A DNA stretch of 64,000 nt. It comes from Rhizobium sp. ICMP 5592. Lineage in GTDB: Bacteria > Pseudomonadota > Alphaproteobacteria > Rhizobiales > Rhizobiaceae. The stretch spans positions 755,557 to 819,556 of the forward strand of contig NZ_QSNT01000003.1 of assembly GCF_009498525.1 (NCBI RefSeq). The letters are read 5' to 3'. A program made the translations under genes and the position numbers. Positions 45,300 to 54,651 of the stretch are shown here, one piece after another (within the stretch, counting starts at the first letter, position 1; every line of letters starts with the position of its first letter). The notes under the pieces were generated by a model. It was not told the DNA's origin. It saw only the letters and a program-made list of their open reading frames with translations, and ran no database searches.

Positions 45300-46484
45300 T
45301 CAGGCCGCTTCGCCGGCGACATGGCCGGAGGCCCAGGCCCACTGGAAATTATAGCCGCCGAGCCAGCCGGTGACATCAACGCATTCGCCGATGAAGAAGA
45401 GGCCGGGGATGGTCTTCACCTGCATCGTCTTGGAATCGAGACAATTTGTGTCGATGCCGCCGAGCGTGACTTCCGCCGTCCGGTAGCCTTCCGAGCCCGA
45501 CGGCTTGACCGGCCAGGCCTGGACGGCGGCGGCAAGCTGCTGCAGCCGCTTGTCGCCCTGGTCCGCCATGTTGCCCGATATGCCCTCGCCCTCGGCGAAA
45601 TGCTGTGCCAGCCGCTTCGGCAAGATTTCCGCCAAAGCCGTCTGCGCCGATTGCCGGCCATTGGCCTGCCGCGCCGCCTTCAACATGACGAAGACATCCA
45701 CATCGGGCTCGATCGCCACCGTGATTTCGTCCCCTTCCCGCCAATAGGAGGAAATCTGCAGGATCGCCGGACCGCTGAGGCCTCGATGGGTGAAGAGCAG
45801 GGCTTCGCGGAACGCCGTCTTGCCATGGCGGATTTCGGCGGGCGCGGCGATGCCGGAAAGCGGCGCCAGACGTTGCAGCAATTGCGGGTCGAGCGTCAGC
45901 GGCACCAGGCCGGGACGGGTCTCGATGAGCGGCAGGCCGAATTGCTCGGCGATACGATAGGCAAAGCCGGTGGCGCCCATCTTCGGGATCGACTTACCGC
46001 CGGTCGCAACGACCAGCGAGGCCGCCTCGAAGGGGCCTTCCGAGGTGGAGACGCGATAGCCTCCGCCGGCGACGGGCTCGACCGTACTGATTTCGGTGCG
46101 CAGCCGCAAATCCACGCCGGCCGAACGCATCTGGTCGGTCAGCATGTAGATAATGTCCTTGGCGCTGTTGTCACAGAAGAGCTGGCCAAGCGTCTTCTCA
46201 TGCCAGGCGATGCCGTGGCTCTCGACCATGGCGAGGAAATCCCTCGGCGTGAAGCGCGCCAGGGCCGACTTGGCGAAATGCGGATTGGCTGAGAGGAAGT
46301 TCTTCGGGCCGGCATGGATATTGGTGAAATTGCAGCGCCCGCCGCCGGAAATGCGGATTTTCTCGCCCGGTGCGGCGGCATGGTCGAGCAGCAGCACGGA
46401 ACGCCCGCGCTGGCCGGCGCGAATGGCGCACATCATGCCCGCGGCGCCCGCGCCGAGAACGATCACATCATATTTGCCGGCCAC
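45300..46484 (-). CDS. HI0933/BaiN family NAD(P)/FAD-dependent oxidoreductase
   Basis: The 394-residue flavoprotein begins with VIVLGAGAAGMMCAIRAGQR (FAD/NAD Rossmann motif) and shows the HI0933 hallmark KIRISGGGRCNFTN. It ends FIGECVDVTGWLGGYNFQWA, the family's C-terminal FAD motif. Its substrate is unknown; one homologue, BaiN, reduces bile-acid intermediates. The start is GTG at 46484 with AAGGAA seven bases upstream. It is divergent from puuA. Confidence 0.86.
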   Translation of the reverse strand: MAGKYDVIVLGAGAAGMMCAIRAGQRGRSVLLLDHAAAPGEKIRISGGGRCNFTNIHAGPKNFLSANPHFAKSALARFTPRDFLAMVESHGIAWHEKTLGQLFCDNSAKDIIYMLTDQMRSAGVDLRLRTEISTVEPVAGGGYRVSTSEGPFEAASLVVATGGKSIPKMGATGFAYRIAEQFGLPLIETRPGLVPLTLDPQLLQRLAPLSGIAAPAEIRHGKTAFREALLFTHRGLSGPAILQISSYWREGDEITVAIEPDVDVFVMLKAARQANGRQSAQTALAEILPKRLAQHFAEGEGISGNMADQGDKRLQQLAAAVQAWPVKPSGSEGYRTAEVTLGGIDTNCLDSKTMQVKTIPGLFFIGECVDVTGWLGGYNFQWAWASGHVAGEAA

Positions 46485-46619
46485 GTTTCATTCCTTCATC
46501 GATTAACACGCTGCGTGACTATTTTTCCATCATATGGCGAAAGTCGGAGCGCCTCCCCCTCGCCAATTGGCAAACTGCCGTTATGATGCAATCTCCGATC
46601 CACGCAAATACGGTGTTTT

Positions 46620-48056
46620 ATGCCTGCGAAAAAGACCCCGCTGAAAGCTTCCAAGCCGGTCTCGAAAGTTGCTACAGTTCCCAGCAGTCTACGGTCGGCA
46701 CGCGGTGTTGCAAATTGGAAGGAAGCGGCCCAATGGCTGCGGGCGCGCGGGATCGAAGACATCGAATGCATCACCCCGGACCTTGCGGGCGTACCCCGCG
46801 GCAAGATGATGCCGACCTCGAAATTCACATCCAACACCTCGCTCGCCTTGCCGTCGGCAATCTATCGCCACACGATCTCGGGCGAATATCCCGAAGAGAC
46901 GGAAAACTTCCGCTATGAGCCACGCGACAGCGACCTCAAGCTGGTGCCCGATCTTTCGACGCTTTCCGTCGTGCCCTGGGAAACCGATCCGACGGCGCAG
47001 GTGATCTGTGACATCGTCAATTCCGAAGGCCAGGCGGTATCCTATACGCCGCGCAACCTGCTGAAGCAGATCATGAACCTCTACAAGGAGCGCGGCTGGA
47101 AAGCGGTGGTGGCGCCGGAGATCGAATTTTACCTCGTCGCCAAGAATGATGACCCGGACTATCCGCTGCATCCGCCGAAAGGTCGTTCCGGTCGCTCGAT
47201 CCTCGGCGGCCAGGGTTATTCCATCGCCGGCATCAACGAATTCGACGAGCTGATCGACGATATCTATCACTTCTCGGAAAAGCAGGGTCTGGAGATCGAT
47301 ACGCTGATCCATGAAGAGGGGCCGGCGCAGCTTGAAATCAACCTGCGCCACGGCGACCCGATCGAGCTTGCCGACCAGGTGTTCATGTTCAAGCGCACCA
47401 TCCGCGAAGCGGCGCTGAAGCACGGTATCTACGCCACCTTCATGGCCAAGCCGATGCAGAGCCAGGCGGGCTCGGCGATGCATATCCACCAGTCGGTTGT
47501 GAATATCGAAACGGGCAAAAACGTCTTCACCAATCCGGACGGCAGCCCATCGCCTGAGTTCTTTCACTTCATCGGCGGCATGCAGCGCTATGTGCCGAAT
47601 GCGCTGGCGATGCTCGCGCCTTACGTGAACTCCTACCGGCGTCTGGCGCCGAACATGTCCTGCCCGGTCAACAATGCCTGGGGCTACGACAACCGCACCA
47701 CGGCCTTCCGCGTGCCGGTCTCCGATCCGCAGGCGCGTCGCGTCGAAAACCGGCTGCCGAGCTCGGACGCCAATCCGTATCTGGCGCTTGCCGCCTCGCT
47801 CGCCTCCGGCCTGCTCGGCATCATGAAGAAGGTGGAACCGACCGCGCCGACCGAGGATTCGGCCAATGAAGGCTCGATCGACCTGCCGCGCGGCCTTCTC
47901 GAAGCCATCGCGCTTTTGGAGGGCGAACCGGCCTTCCATGAAGTCCTGGGCAAGGACTTCATCGACATCTATGCCGGCGTCAAGCGCGGTGAGTTCGAGA
48001 CCTTCATGCAGGTGATCAGCCCCTGGGAGCGGGAATTCCTTCTGCTCAACGTGTGA
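46620..48056 (+). CDS. puuA: Glutamine synthetase family, probable gamma-glutamylputrescine synthetase PuuA
   Basis: The 478-residue protein is a GS-III/PuuA-like ligase with EIEFYLV (metal-binding glutamate), GPAQLEINLRHGDPIELADQ, the ATP/Glu-binding KPMQSQAGSAMHIHQS and RVENRLPSSDANPYLALAAS. The adenylylation Tyr region of GlnA is absent. Coupling ATP hydrolysis to joining glutamate with putrescine starts the Puu pathway. It precedes a PuuB-like oxidase by 13 bases and lies near potFGHI, which supports putrescine over another amine. The first ~30 residues are basic and non-conserved. Confidence 0.82.
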   Translation: MPAKKTPLKASKPVSKVATVPSSLRSARGVANWKEAAQWLRARGIEDIECITPDLAGVPRGKMMPTSKFTSNTSLALPSAIYRHTISGEYPEETENFRYEPRDSDLKLVPDLSTLSVVPWETDPTAQVICDIVNSEGQAVSYTPRNLLKQIMNLYKERGWKAVVAPEIEFYLVAKNDDPDYPLHPPKGRSGRSILGGQGYSIAGINEFDELIDDIYHFSEKQGLEIDTLIHEEGPAQLEINLRHGDPIELADQVFMFKRTIREAALKHGIYATFMAKPMQSQAGSAMHIHQSVVNIETGKNVFTNPDGSPSPEFFHFIGGMQRYVPNALAMLAPYVNSYRRLAPNMSCPVNNAWGYDNRTTAFRVPVSDPQARRVENRLPSSDANPYLALAASLASGLLGIMKKVEPTAPTEDSANEGSIDLPRGLLEAIALLEGEPAFHEVLGKDFIDIYAGVKRGEFETFMQVISPWEREFLLLNV

Positions 48057-48069
48057 GGGAGGGCCACCC

Positions 48070-49368
48070 ATGACATCGCAGGACGCATGGCAGAGCCCGA
48101 TCGCGCCGGGGCTTTCCTGGTATCAGGCAACCGTCGGGCCTCGCCCGGTCTATCTCAAGCTCGATGGCTCGCGCCGCGCCGATGTCGCCATCATCGGCGG
48201 CGGCTACACCGGCCTGCAGGCGGCCTATAATCTCGCCAAGGGCGGCGTCGATGTCGTGCTGATCGACGCCAACCGCTTCGGCGACGGCGCCTCCGGGCGC
48301 AATGGCGGCCAGCTCGGCACCGGCCAACGCTGGTGGCCGGAGGAGCTGGAAGAGAAGATCGGCTACGAGCGCTCCAAGGCGCTCTTCGATCTTGCCGAGG
48401 ACGCCAAGCGGCATCTGCTCGATTTCGCCACCGAGCATGGCATCGACATCGATTTCATGCCCGGCCAGATGAACGTCACGCATAAGCCGAGCTACAAACG
48501 TGCCTATATGGAAAACGCCGAGATCGCCGCGACGCGCTACGGCTATCCGCATGTCAGCTTCATGGACACGGGGGAGACCCAGGAACGGCTGGGCTCGAAG
48601 CGCTATCTCTATGGCGTCAGGGATATGGGCACCGGCCATATCCACCCGCTGAAGCTGCTCATCGGTCTGGCGCGGGTGGCCGCCGCCGCCGGTGCTTCGC
48701 TGTTCGAGATGACGCCGGCAAAAGCGATCAGCCAATCAGGCGGCAAGACGCTGATCGAGACCGAGCGCGGTACGATCACCGCCGATCGCGTGCTGATCGC
48801 CTGCAACGGCTATATCGGCAATCTGGAGCCGGTGACGGCGAGCCATGTCATGCCGATTCGCTCCTTTATCGGGGCGACCGAACCGCTCGACAGATTTCCC
48901 GATGTGCTGCCCGGCGGCGAAGCCGTAGCGGATTCGCGCTTCGTGGTGCGGTATTTCCGCAAGTCGAAGGACGGGCGCCTGCTGTTCGGCGGCCGCGAGG
49001 CCTATACGGCCGATAATCCGCGCGACATAACGCAGCACATCCGCCGCCAGATCGCCGAGATCTATCCCTCGCTCGACACGATCGACATCACCCATGCCTG
49101 GGGCGGATCGGTCGGTATCACCATGCCGCGCCAGCCTTTCGTGCGCGACGTCATGCCCGGCGTGACCTCCATTGGCGGCTATTCCGGACACGGCGTCATG
49201 CTGTCAAACTATTGCGGTAAACTCTATGCGAAAACGGTCCTCGGGAACGCCGACGATCTTGCGCTTTTCAGGGCGCTGAACATCCCGCCGTTTCCCGGTG
49301 GTGCCCGCATGCGGGCACCTCTCCTGTTCCTGGCGCTCTCGTGGTTTGCGTTGCGCGACAGGTTTTAG
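48070..49368 (+). CDS. puuB: FAD-dependent gamma-glutamylputrescine oxidase, PuuB-like
   Basis: The 432-residue DAO-family oxidase has the Rossmann motif VAIIGGGYTGLQAAYNLAKG and an RNGGQLGTGQRWW motif typical of PuuB/OrdL proteins. The C-terminal DITHAWGGSVGITMPRQPFV and SIGGYSGHGVMLSNYCGKLY contact FAD. It would oxidise gamma-glutamylputrescine to the aldehyde. GAGGGAGGG precedes the ATG. It forms a two-gene operon with puuA; its stop codon is inside a hairpin (49363-49410). Confidence 0.83.
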   Translation: MTSQDAWQSPIAPGLSWYQATVGPRPVYLKLDGSRRADVAIIGGGYTGLQAAYNLAKGGVDVVLIDANRFGDGASGRNGGQLGTGQRWWPEELEEKIGYERSKALFDLAEDAKRHLLDFATEHGIDIDFMPGQMNVTHKPSYKRAYMENAEIAATRYGYPHVSFMDTGETQERLGSKRYLYGVRDMGTGHIHPLKLLIGLARVAAAAGASLFEMTPAKAISQSGGKTLIETERGTITADRVLIACNGYIGNLEPVTASHVMPIRSFIGATEPLDRFPDVLPGGEAVADSRFVVRYFRKSKDGRLLFGGREAYTADNPRDITQHIRRQIAEIYPSLDTIDITHAWGGSVGITMPRQPFVRDVMPGVTSIGGYSGHGVMLSNYCGKLYAKTVLGNADDLALFRALNIPPFPGGARMRAPLLFLALSWFALRDRF

Positions 49369-49410
49369 AGAAGAGAATGGATTTCCTCTTTCGGCAATCC
49401 GCTCTAAAAA
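49363..49410 (+). terminator. Hairpin at the end of puuB
   Basis: TTTTAGAG and CTCTAAAA form the outer arms and GGATT/AATCC an inner pair, spanning roughly 49363-49410 and including the puuB stop. It is the only terminator-like structure between puuB and zwf. Confidence 0.6.
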
Positions 49411-49442
49411 CCGAGTCTGAATTTTGCGATGCACACTGGCCT

Positions 49443-49465
49443 TTTTAAATCGATTAGATTAAAAG
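49443..49465. promoter_or_regulatory. Near-palindrome upstream of zwf
   Basis: TTTTTAAATCGATTAGATTA followed by AAA reads almost the same on both strands (TTTTAAATC against GATTAAAA, one base lost). It lies about 35-56 bases before the zwf ATG in an otherwise plain leader. It could be a site for an RpiR/HexR-type sugar-phosphate regulator, none of which is encoded in the window. Confidence 0.35.
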
Positions 49466-49498
49466 GGGCCTCAACCAAGACCGATTGAGAGATACCTC

Positions 49499-50974
49499 AT
49501 GAGCAGCCAAATCATTCCCGTTGAACCTTTTGACTATGTCGTTTTCGGCGGCAGTGGCGACCTTGCCGAGCGCAAGCTCCTGCCCGCTCTTTATCATCGC
49601 CAGATCGAAGGCCAGTTCACCGAACCGACCCGCATTATCGGCGCATCGCGCAGCGCTCTCTCCAATGAGGAATACCGCAAATTCGCCGACGCCGCCCTCA
49701 AGGAACACCTGAAGAAGGGCGAGTATGACGATGCTGAGGTCAAGAAGTTCCTCGCCCGCCTGTTCTACGTTCCGGTCGATGCCCGCAGCGATGCCGGCTG
49801 GGATCAGCTGAAGAAGATCCTCGACGAGGGTAAGGACCGCGTGCGCGCCTTCTATCTCGCCGTCGCTCCCGGCATTTTCGGCGACATCTCGCAGAAGATC
49901 CACGACCACAAGCTGATCACCAAGCAGACCCGCATCGTCGTCGAAAAGCCGATCGGCCGCGACCTCGCTTCGGCCCTGCAGCTCAACGACACGATCGGCA
50001 AGGTCTTCAAGGAAGAGCAGATCTTCCGCATCGACCACTATCTCGGCAAGGAGACGGTGCAGAACCTGATGGCGCTGCGTTTCGCCAACGCCCTCTACGA
50101 GCCGCTGTGGAACGCCAATCACATTGACCACGTCCAGATCACGGTGGCGGAATCGGTCGGTCTCGAAGGCCGCGCCGGCTACTACGACACCGCCGGCGCG
50201 CTGCGCGACATGGTGCAGAACCACATCCTGCAGCTGCTTTGCCTGACCGCAATGGAAATCCCCTCCTCGATGGATTCCGAAGCCGTCCGCGACGAGAAGC
50301 TGAAGGTGCTGCGCGCGCTGAAGCCGATCAACGCTTCCAACGTCGAGCAGGCGACGGTTCGCGGCCAGTACCGCGCCGGCGCATCCTCGGGCGGCCCGGT
50401 CAAGGGCTATCTCGATGAACTCGAAGGCGGGGTTTCCAACACCGAAACCTTCGTCGCCATCAAGGCCGAGATCGGCAATTGGCGCTGGGCCGGCGTTCCC
50501 TTCTACATCCGCACCGGCAAGCGTCTTGCTGGCCGCATGTCGGAGATCGTCATCACCTTCAAGCCGATCCCGCACAATATTTTCGATCAGGCCGCCGGCC
50601 GCACCGTCGCCAACCAGCTGATCATCCGCCTGCAGCCGGACGAAGGCGTCAAGCAGTCGCTGATGATCAAGGATCCGGGTCCGGGCGGCATGCGCCTGCG
50701 CAACGTCTCGCTCGACATGAGCTTCGCCTCGGCCTTCAACGTTCGCAATCCGGACGCCTACGAGCGCCTGCTGATGGACGTCATCCGCTCGAACCAAACG
50801 CTGTTCATGCGCCGCGACGAAGTGGAAGCCGCATGGGATTGGGTCGACCCGATCCTCAAGGGTTGGGAAGAAGCCGGCCAGCAGGTGCAGGGCTATACGG
50901 CCGGCACCTGGGGTCCGAGCCAGGCCATCGCTCTGATCGAGCGCGACGGCCGCACCTGGCATGACGATATCTAG
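49499..50974 (+). CDS. zwf: Glucose-6-phosphate 1-dehydrogenase
   Basis: The 491-residue enzyme oxidises glucose 6-phosphate to 6-phosphogluconolactone using NADP. It shows the coenzyme motif VVFGGSGDLAERKLLPALYH, the active-site RIDHYLGKETVQNLMALRFA with catalytic His, and the structural VEKPIGRDLASA. Length is normal. It leads zwf-pgl-edd, which together supply the Entner-Doudoroff pathway. Confidence 0.96.
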   Translation: MSSQIIPVEPFDYVVFGGSGDLAERKLLPALYHRQIEGQFTEPTRIIGASRSALSNEEYRKFADAALKEHLKKGEYDDAEVKKFLARLFYVPVDARSDAGWDQLKKILDEGKDRVRAFYLAVAPGIFGDISQKIHDHKLITKQTRIVVEKPIGRDLASALQLNDTIGKVFKEEQIFRIDHYLGKETVQNLMALRFANALYEPLWNANHIDHVQITVAESVGLEGRAGYYDTAGALRDMVQNHILQLLCLTAMEIPSSMDSEAVRDEKLKVLRALKPINASNVEQATVRGQYRAGASSGGPVKGYLDELEGGVSNTETFVAIKAEIGNWRWAGVPFYIRTGKRLAGRMSEIVITFKPIPHNIFDQAAGRTVANQLIIRLQPDEGVKQSLMIKDPGPGGMRLRNVSLDMSFASAFNVRNPDAYERLLMDVIRSNQTLFMRRDEVEAAWDWVDPILKGWEEAGQQVQGYTAGTWGPSQAIALIERDGRTWHDDI

Positions 50975-50984
50975 GACGGTGACG

Positions 50985-51683
50985 ATGACAGCGAATATGC
51001 ATGCTTTCGCCAATGGCGCCGAACTCGCCGGCAAGCTCGCGGACAAGGTGGTCGAGGTTCTCTCGGCCGCCATTACCGCCCGCGGCTCCGCAAGCATCGC
51101 GGTCTCCGGCGGCTCGACGCCGAAGGCCTTCTTTCAGGCGCTGTCGTCGCGTCCGCTCGACTGGGGCAAGGTGACGATCACCCTCGTCGACGAACGGTTC
51201 GTGCCGGCGGACAATCCGCGCTCGAACCATCTGCTCGTCCAGGAAAATCTGCTGAAGGACAAGGCCGCTACGGCCAAGTTCCTTCCGCTCTACCAGGCCG
51301 CGGCTTCCGCTGAGGAGGCCGCCGTCATCGCCACGGAAAAGACCAAGAGCGTCGGCCATCCCTTCGATGTCGTCATCCTCGGCATGGGCAATGACGGCCA
51401 CACGGCCTCGTTCTTTCCGGGCGGCAGCAATCTTGCGACCGCGCTTGATCCGAAGACCCCGCGCGGCATCATCACGATGGAAGCCGAGGGCGCTGGCGAA
51501 CCGCGGCTGACCTTCACCTTCTCCAGCCTTCAGGATGCCCGATTGCTGGTGCTCCATATCGAGGGCGAAGGCAAGAAGGACGTTCTCGCCAAGGCCGAGG
51601 CACCGGGAGAAGAGACCGAAATGCCGATCCGCGCCATGCTGCGCCGGGCCGCTTCTCCGGTCGAGATTTACTGGGCTCCCTGA
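50985..51683 (+). CDS. pgl: 6-phosphogluconolactonase
   Basis: The 232-residue protein has the SIAVSGGSTPKAFFQALSSR phosphate-binding motif and VDERFVPADNPRSNHLL, with VVILGMGNDGHTASFFPGGS near the active site (catalytic His in GHTAS). It hydrolyses the lactone from Zwf. I chose the ATG at 50985, ten bases after the zwf stop with AGGA upstream; an in-frame start at 50961 would overlap zwf. Confidence 0.93.
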   Translation: MTANMHAFANGAELAGKLADKVVEVLSAAITARGSASIAVSGGSTPKAFFQALSSRPLDWGKVTITLVDERFVPADNPRSNHLLVQENLLKDKAATAKFLPLYQAAASAEEAAVIATEKTKSVGHPFDVVILGMGNDGHTASFFPGGSNLATALDPKTPRGIITMEAEGAGEPRLTFTFSSLQDARLLVLHIEGEGKKDVLAKAEAPGEETEMPIRAMLRRAASPVEIYWAP

Positions 51684-51862
51684 CACGGCCGGACGGTCGT
51701 CATCGGACCCTGAATGACACAGCAACGGCTGCTGCGCCACGCGCCCGAAAGGGCGTGCCGGCATAGCAGTGACATTTCAAGCCTGCGCCCGGTCCTTTCC
51801 CAGACAAGATCGAAGGTGATCTTTCGGGACCAAGCGCAAGAACAGCCGGAGGCAGATCGACC

Positions 51863-53686
51863 ATGGCCGCTGACGCCCGCATATCCGCGATTACCGCACG
51901 TATCGTCGAACGTTCGAAACCAACGCGCGAGCTCTATCTGGAGCGCCTGCGCAACGCAGCCACCAAGGGCGCGCAACGCTCCGTGCTCGGCTGCGCCAAC
52001 CTTGCTCACGGCTTCGCAGTCTGTTCCCCCTCCGAGAAAGATGCGCTGGCGGGTGACCGCGTGCCCAATCTCGGAATCATCACCTCCTATAACGACATGC
52101 TCTCGGCGCATCAGCCCTTCGAGACCTATCCCGCGATCATCCGCGAAGCGGCGGCGGAAGCCGGCGGCATCGCCCAGGTCGCCGGCGGCGTACCCGCCAT
52201 GTGCGACGGCGTCACGCAGGGCCAGCCGGGCATGGAACTGTCGCTGTTCTCGCGCGACCTGATCGCCATGTCGGCCGGTGTCGGCCTGTCGCACAATATG
52301 TTCGACGCGGCCGTCTTCCTCGGCGTCTGCGACAAGATCGTTCCGGGCCTCGTCATCGCCGCCCTCTCCTTCGGCCATCTGCCGGCCGTCTTCATTCCGG
52401 CGGGACCGATGACCTCCGGCCTGCCGAACGACGAGAAATCGCGCGTGCGCCAGCTCTTTGCCGAAGGCAAGGTCGGTCGCGCCGAGCTGCTGGAGGCGGA
52501 ATCGAAGTCCTATCACGGCCCCGGCACCTGCACCTTCTACGGCACGGCCAATTCCAACCAGATGCTGATGGAGATCATGGGCTTCCACATGCCCGGTGCC
52601 TCCTTCGTCAATCCCGGCACGCCGCTGCGCGAAGCGCTGACCCGCGAGGCCACGAAGCGGGCGCTCGCCATCACCGCCATGGGCAACGAATTCACCCCGG
52701 CCGGCGAAATGATCGACGAGCGCTCGATCGTCAATGGCGTCGTCGGCCTGCACGCGACCGGCGGCTCGACCAATCACACAATGCATCTCGTCGCTATGGC
52801 GCGCGCAGCCGGCATCGCCCTCACCTGGCAGGATATTTCCGAGCTGTCGGACATCATTCCGCTGCTGGCCCGCGTCTATCCGAACGGCCTTGCCGACGTG
52901 AACCATTTCCATGCCGCCGGCGGCATGGGCTTCCTGATCAAGGAGCTCCTGAAGAAGGGGCTGCTGCACGACGACGTTCGCACCGTCGCCGGCCAGGGGC
53001 TTTCCGCCTATTCGATCGAGGTGAAGATGGGCGCCGATGGCGGCGTGGTCCGCGAACCGGCACCGGAAAAGAGCGGCGACCCGAAGGTGCTCTCGACCAT
53101 CGATGCGCCGTTCCAGGGCAATGGCGGCCTCAAGATGCTGCGCGGCAATATCGGCAAAGCTGTGATCAAGATCTCCGCCGTCAAGCCGGAGCGCCACATC
53201 ATCGAAGCGCCAGCCGTCATCTTCCACGACCAGTTGGAGATGCAGCAGGCCTTCAAGGATGGCAAGCTGAACCGCGATTTCGTCGCCGTCGTCCGCTTCC
53301 AGGGACCGAAGGCCAACGGCATGCCGGAACTGCACAAGCTGACCCCTGCCCTCGGCGTGCTGCAGGACCGCGGCTTTCGCGTGGCGCTTCTGACCGACGG
53401 GCGCATGTCCGGCGCGTCCGGCAAGGTTCCGGCCGCGATCCATGTCACGCCGGAAGCCATCGACGGCGGTCCGATCGCCCGCATCGAGGAGGGTGACATC
53501 ATCCGTATCGACGCGATCGCCGGCACGCTGGAAGTGCTGGTCGACGCCGCCACTATGGCCGAACGCACGCCTGTCGTCGTCGACCTCTCCGAGAACGAGT
53601 TTGGCATGGGCCGCGAACTCTTCGCCCCCTTCCGCCGCGCCGCCGGCCCGGCCGATCAGGGCGCCAGCGTGCTGTTCCATCACTAA
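51863..53686 (+). CDS. edd: 6-phosphogluconate dehydratase
   Basis: The 607-residue IlvD/Edd-family dehydratase makes 2-keto-3-deoxy-6-phosphogluconate. Iron-sulphur cysteine motifs are visible in GVPAMCDGVTQG, FLGVCDKIVPG and HGPGTCTFYGTANSN. The C-terminal VALLTDGRMSGASGKVPAAI segment is characteristic. GGAGG precedes the ATG. A 179-base gap after pgl holds a short GC hairpin but no gene. The aldolase eda is not in the window. Confidence 0.95.
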   Translation: MAADARISAITARIVERSKPTRELYLERLRNAATKGAQRSVLGCANLAHGFAVCSPSEKDALAGDRVPNLGIITSYNDMLSAHQPFETYPAIIREAAAEAGGIAQVAGGVPAMCDGVTQGQPGMELSLFSRDLIAMSAGVGLSHNMFDAAVFLGVCDKIVPGLVIAALSFGHLPAVFIPAGPMTSGLPNDEKSRVRQLFAEGKVGRAELLEAESKSYHGPGTCTFYGTANSNQMLMEIMGFHMPGASFVNPGTPLREALTREATKRALAITAMGNEFTPAGEMIDERSIVNGVVGLHATGGSTNHTMHLVAMARAAGIALTWQDISELSDIIPLLARVYPNGLADVNHFHAAGGMGFLIKELLKKGLLHDDVRTVAGQGLSAYSIEVKMGADGGVVREPAPEKSGDPKVLSTIDAPFQGNGGLKMLRGNIGKAVIKISAVKPERHIIEAPAVIFHDQLEMQQAFKDGKLNRDFVAVVRFQGPKANGMPELHKLTPALGVLQDRGFRVALLTDGRMSGASGKVPAAIHVTPEAIDGGPIARIEEGDIIRIDAIAGTLEVLVDAATMAERTPVVVDLSENEFGMGRELFAPFRRAAGPADQGASVLFHH

Positions 53687-53698
53687 GGGGACTTCAAG

Positions 53699-53728
53699 AC
53701 CCGCTCACAAAGCATTGGGAGCGGGTTT
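53699..53728 (+). terminator. Terminator of edd
   Basis: Arms ACCCGCTC (53699-53706) and GAGCGGGT (53719-53726) followed by TT, thirteen bases after the edd stop. It overlaps the 3' end of the convergent lipoprotein gene. Confidence 0.75.
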
Positions 53729-54610
53729 ATCGGTCCACTTCGGCGGAAGCCCGATGCGTCCGCCGATGAAGCCGGCAACGCCCGGCGATTTGCCGAACAC
53801 CTTGCACGCCTCGTATTTCGGCGCGCGCCCGACCAGACCCGCCAGCTTCGCCCTCGATGGAAAGGGCATCGTTCCGAACGGGGTCCTGCCCTTGACGAGC
53901 ATCTTGCTGAAATCGCTGCCGAATTTCGCGGCGAGGCTATAGGCATCTCCCTCCTTGGCGACGGTTCCCGAATCGAAAAACGCGTTCGCGCCGCGCCCCC
54001 AGATCATCACAGCCTTTTGCGCGCCCTGACCGTCAATGGCCTCTGCCTCGAGAGACAGGCTGCCCATTCCGATCGGGATGCGCGGAACAGGCACGGGCAC
54101 GCCCGGCAGCAGTACGCTTTTGGCCACTGACGCGACCTTCGAAGCACCGACCGCCGTCGTGTTCGTAGGCTTGACCTGCGTGACCACAGCGCGAACGGTC
54201 AAATCCGCCGGCTCCGACAGGCCGACGACGACGAAACGTTCGCTCAAGCCCGAGCAAAGCGTCCTGTCCACGGCATTGGTGACGAGGTTTCGCTGCGCTG
54301 GCGTGAAAGCGGCACTTTCAGCTCGCATCGAAAAGGCGGTCGGGATGATCTTCACGGTCTTCGCCGCAAGAACCTCATCCTTGTTCACCTTGAGAAGCGA
54401 GTGGGTTACCATCCCGTCCGATTGTTTCAGGCCATCATAGGATCGCAGGGAACCCGCGCGGTCCAGGGGTGCCGACGCACAGCCGGCAACCAGCAAACTG
54501 AGAGACGCGACCGTCGGCCAGACGGCGAGCTGACCCGCTCGACGTGCCTTGGAGCGGAACGGACCATGCACTGCTGTCGTATCGCAATTGAAAATCGGGG
54601 TGACTGGCAT
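53705..54610 (-). CDS. DUF3313-like lipoprotein
   Basis: The 301-residue protein has a lipoprotein signal (TVASLSLLVAGC, lipidated Cys44 after an unusually long basic n-region). The DUF3313 pattern is LRSYDGLKQSDGMVTHSLLK, IIPTAF and a central LTVRAVVTQVKPTNTTA. The function is unknown. It probably sits in the outer membrane. I prefer the ATG at 54610; ATG 54643 is in frame but lacks a ribosome site. It is divergent from a TetR gene across a strong palindrome. Confidence 0.76.
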   Translation of the reverse strand: MPVTPIFNCDTTAVHGPFRSKARRAGQLAVWPTVASLSLLVAGCASAPLDRAGSLRSYDGLKQSDGMVTHSLLKVNKDEVLAAKTVKIIPTAFSMRAESAAFTPAQRNLVTNAVDRTLCSGLSERFVVVGLSEPADLTVRAVVTQVKPTNTTAVGASKVASVAKSVLLPGVPVPVPRIPIGMGSLSLEAEAIDGQGAQKAVMIWGRGANAFFDSGTVAKEGDAYSLAAKFGSDFSKMLVKGRTPFGTMPFPSRAKLAGLVGRAPKYEACKVFGKSPGVAGFIGGRIGLPPKWTDKPAPNAL

Positions 54611-54651
54611 GGCGTACCGGCTCTCCTCTGCCTGCTCGGGCATCTTGAGTG

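Noticed and set aside
46689..48071. 460-codon minus-strand frame opposite puuA
   Set aside because: Antisense to a clear glutamine-synthetase-family gene.
49454..51097. 547-codon minus-strand frame opposite zwf
   Set aside because: Antisense to an unambiguous Zwf; no motif.
51684..51862. Possible small gene between pgl and edd
   Set aside because: A plus-strand frame exists but has no ribosome site and continues as a shadow of edd; the gap only holds a short GC hairpin.
51668..53683. 671-codon minus-strand frame opposite edd
   Set aside because: Antisense to an unambiguous Edd; no motif.
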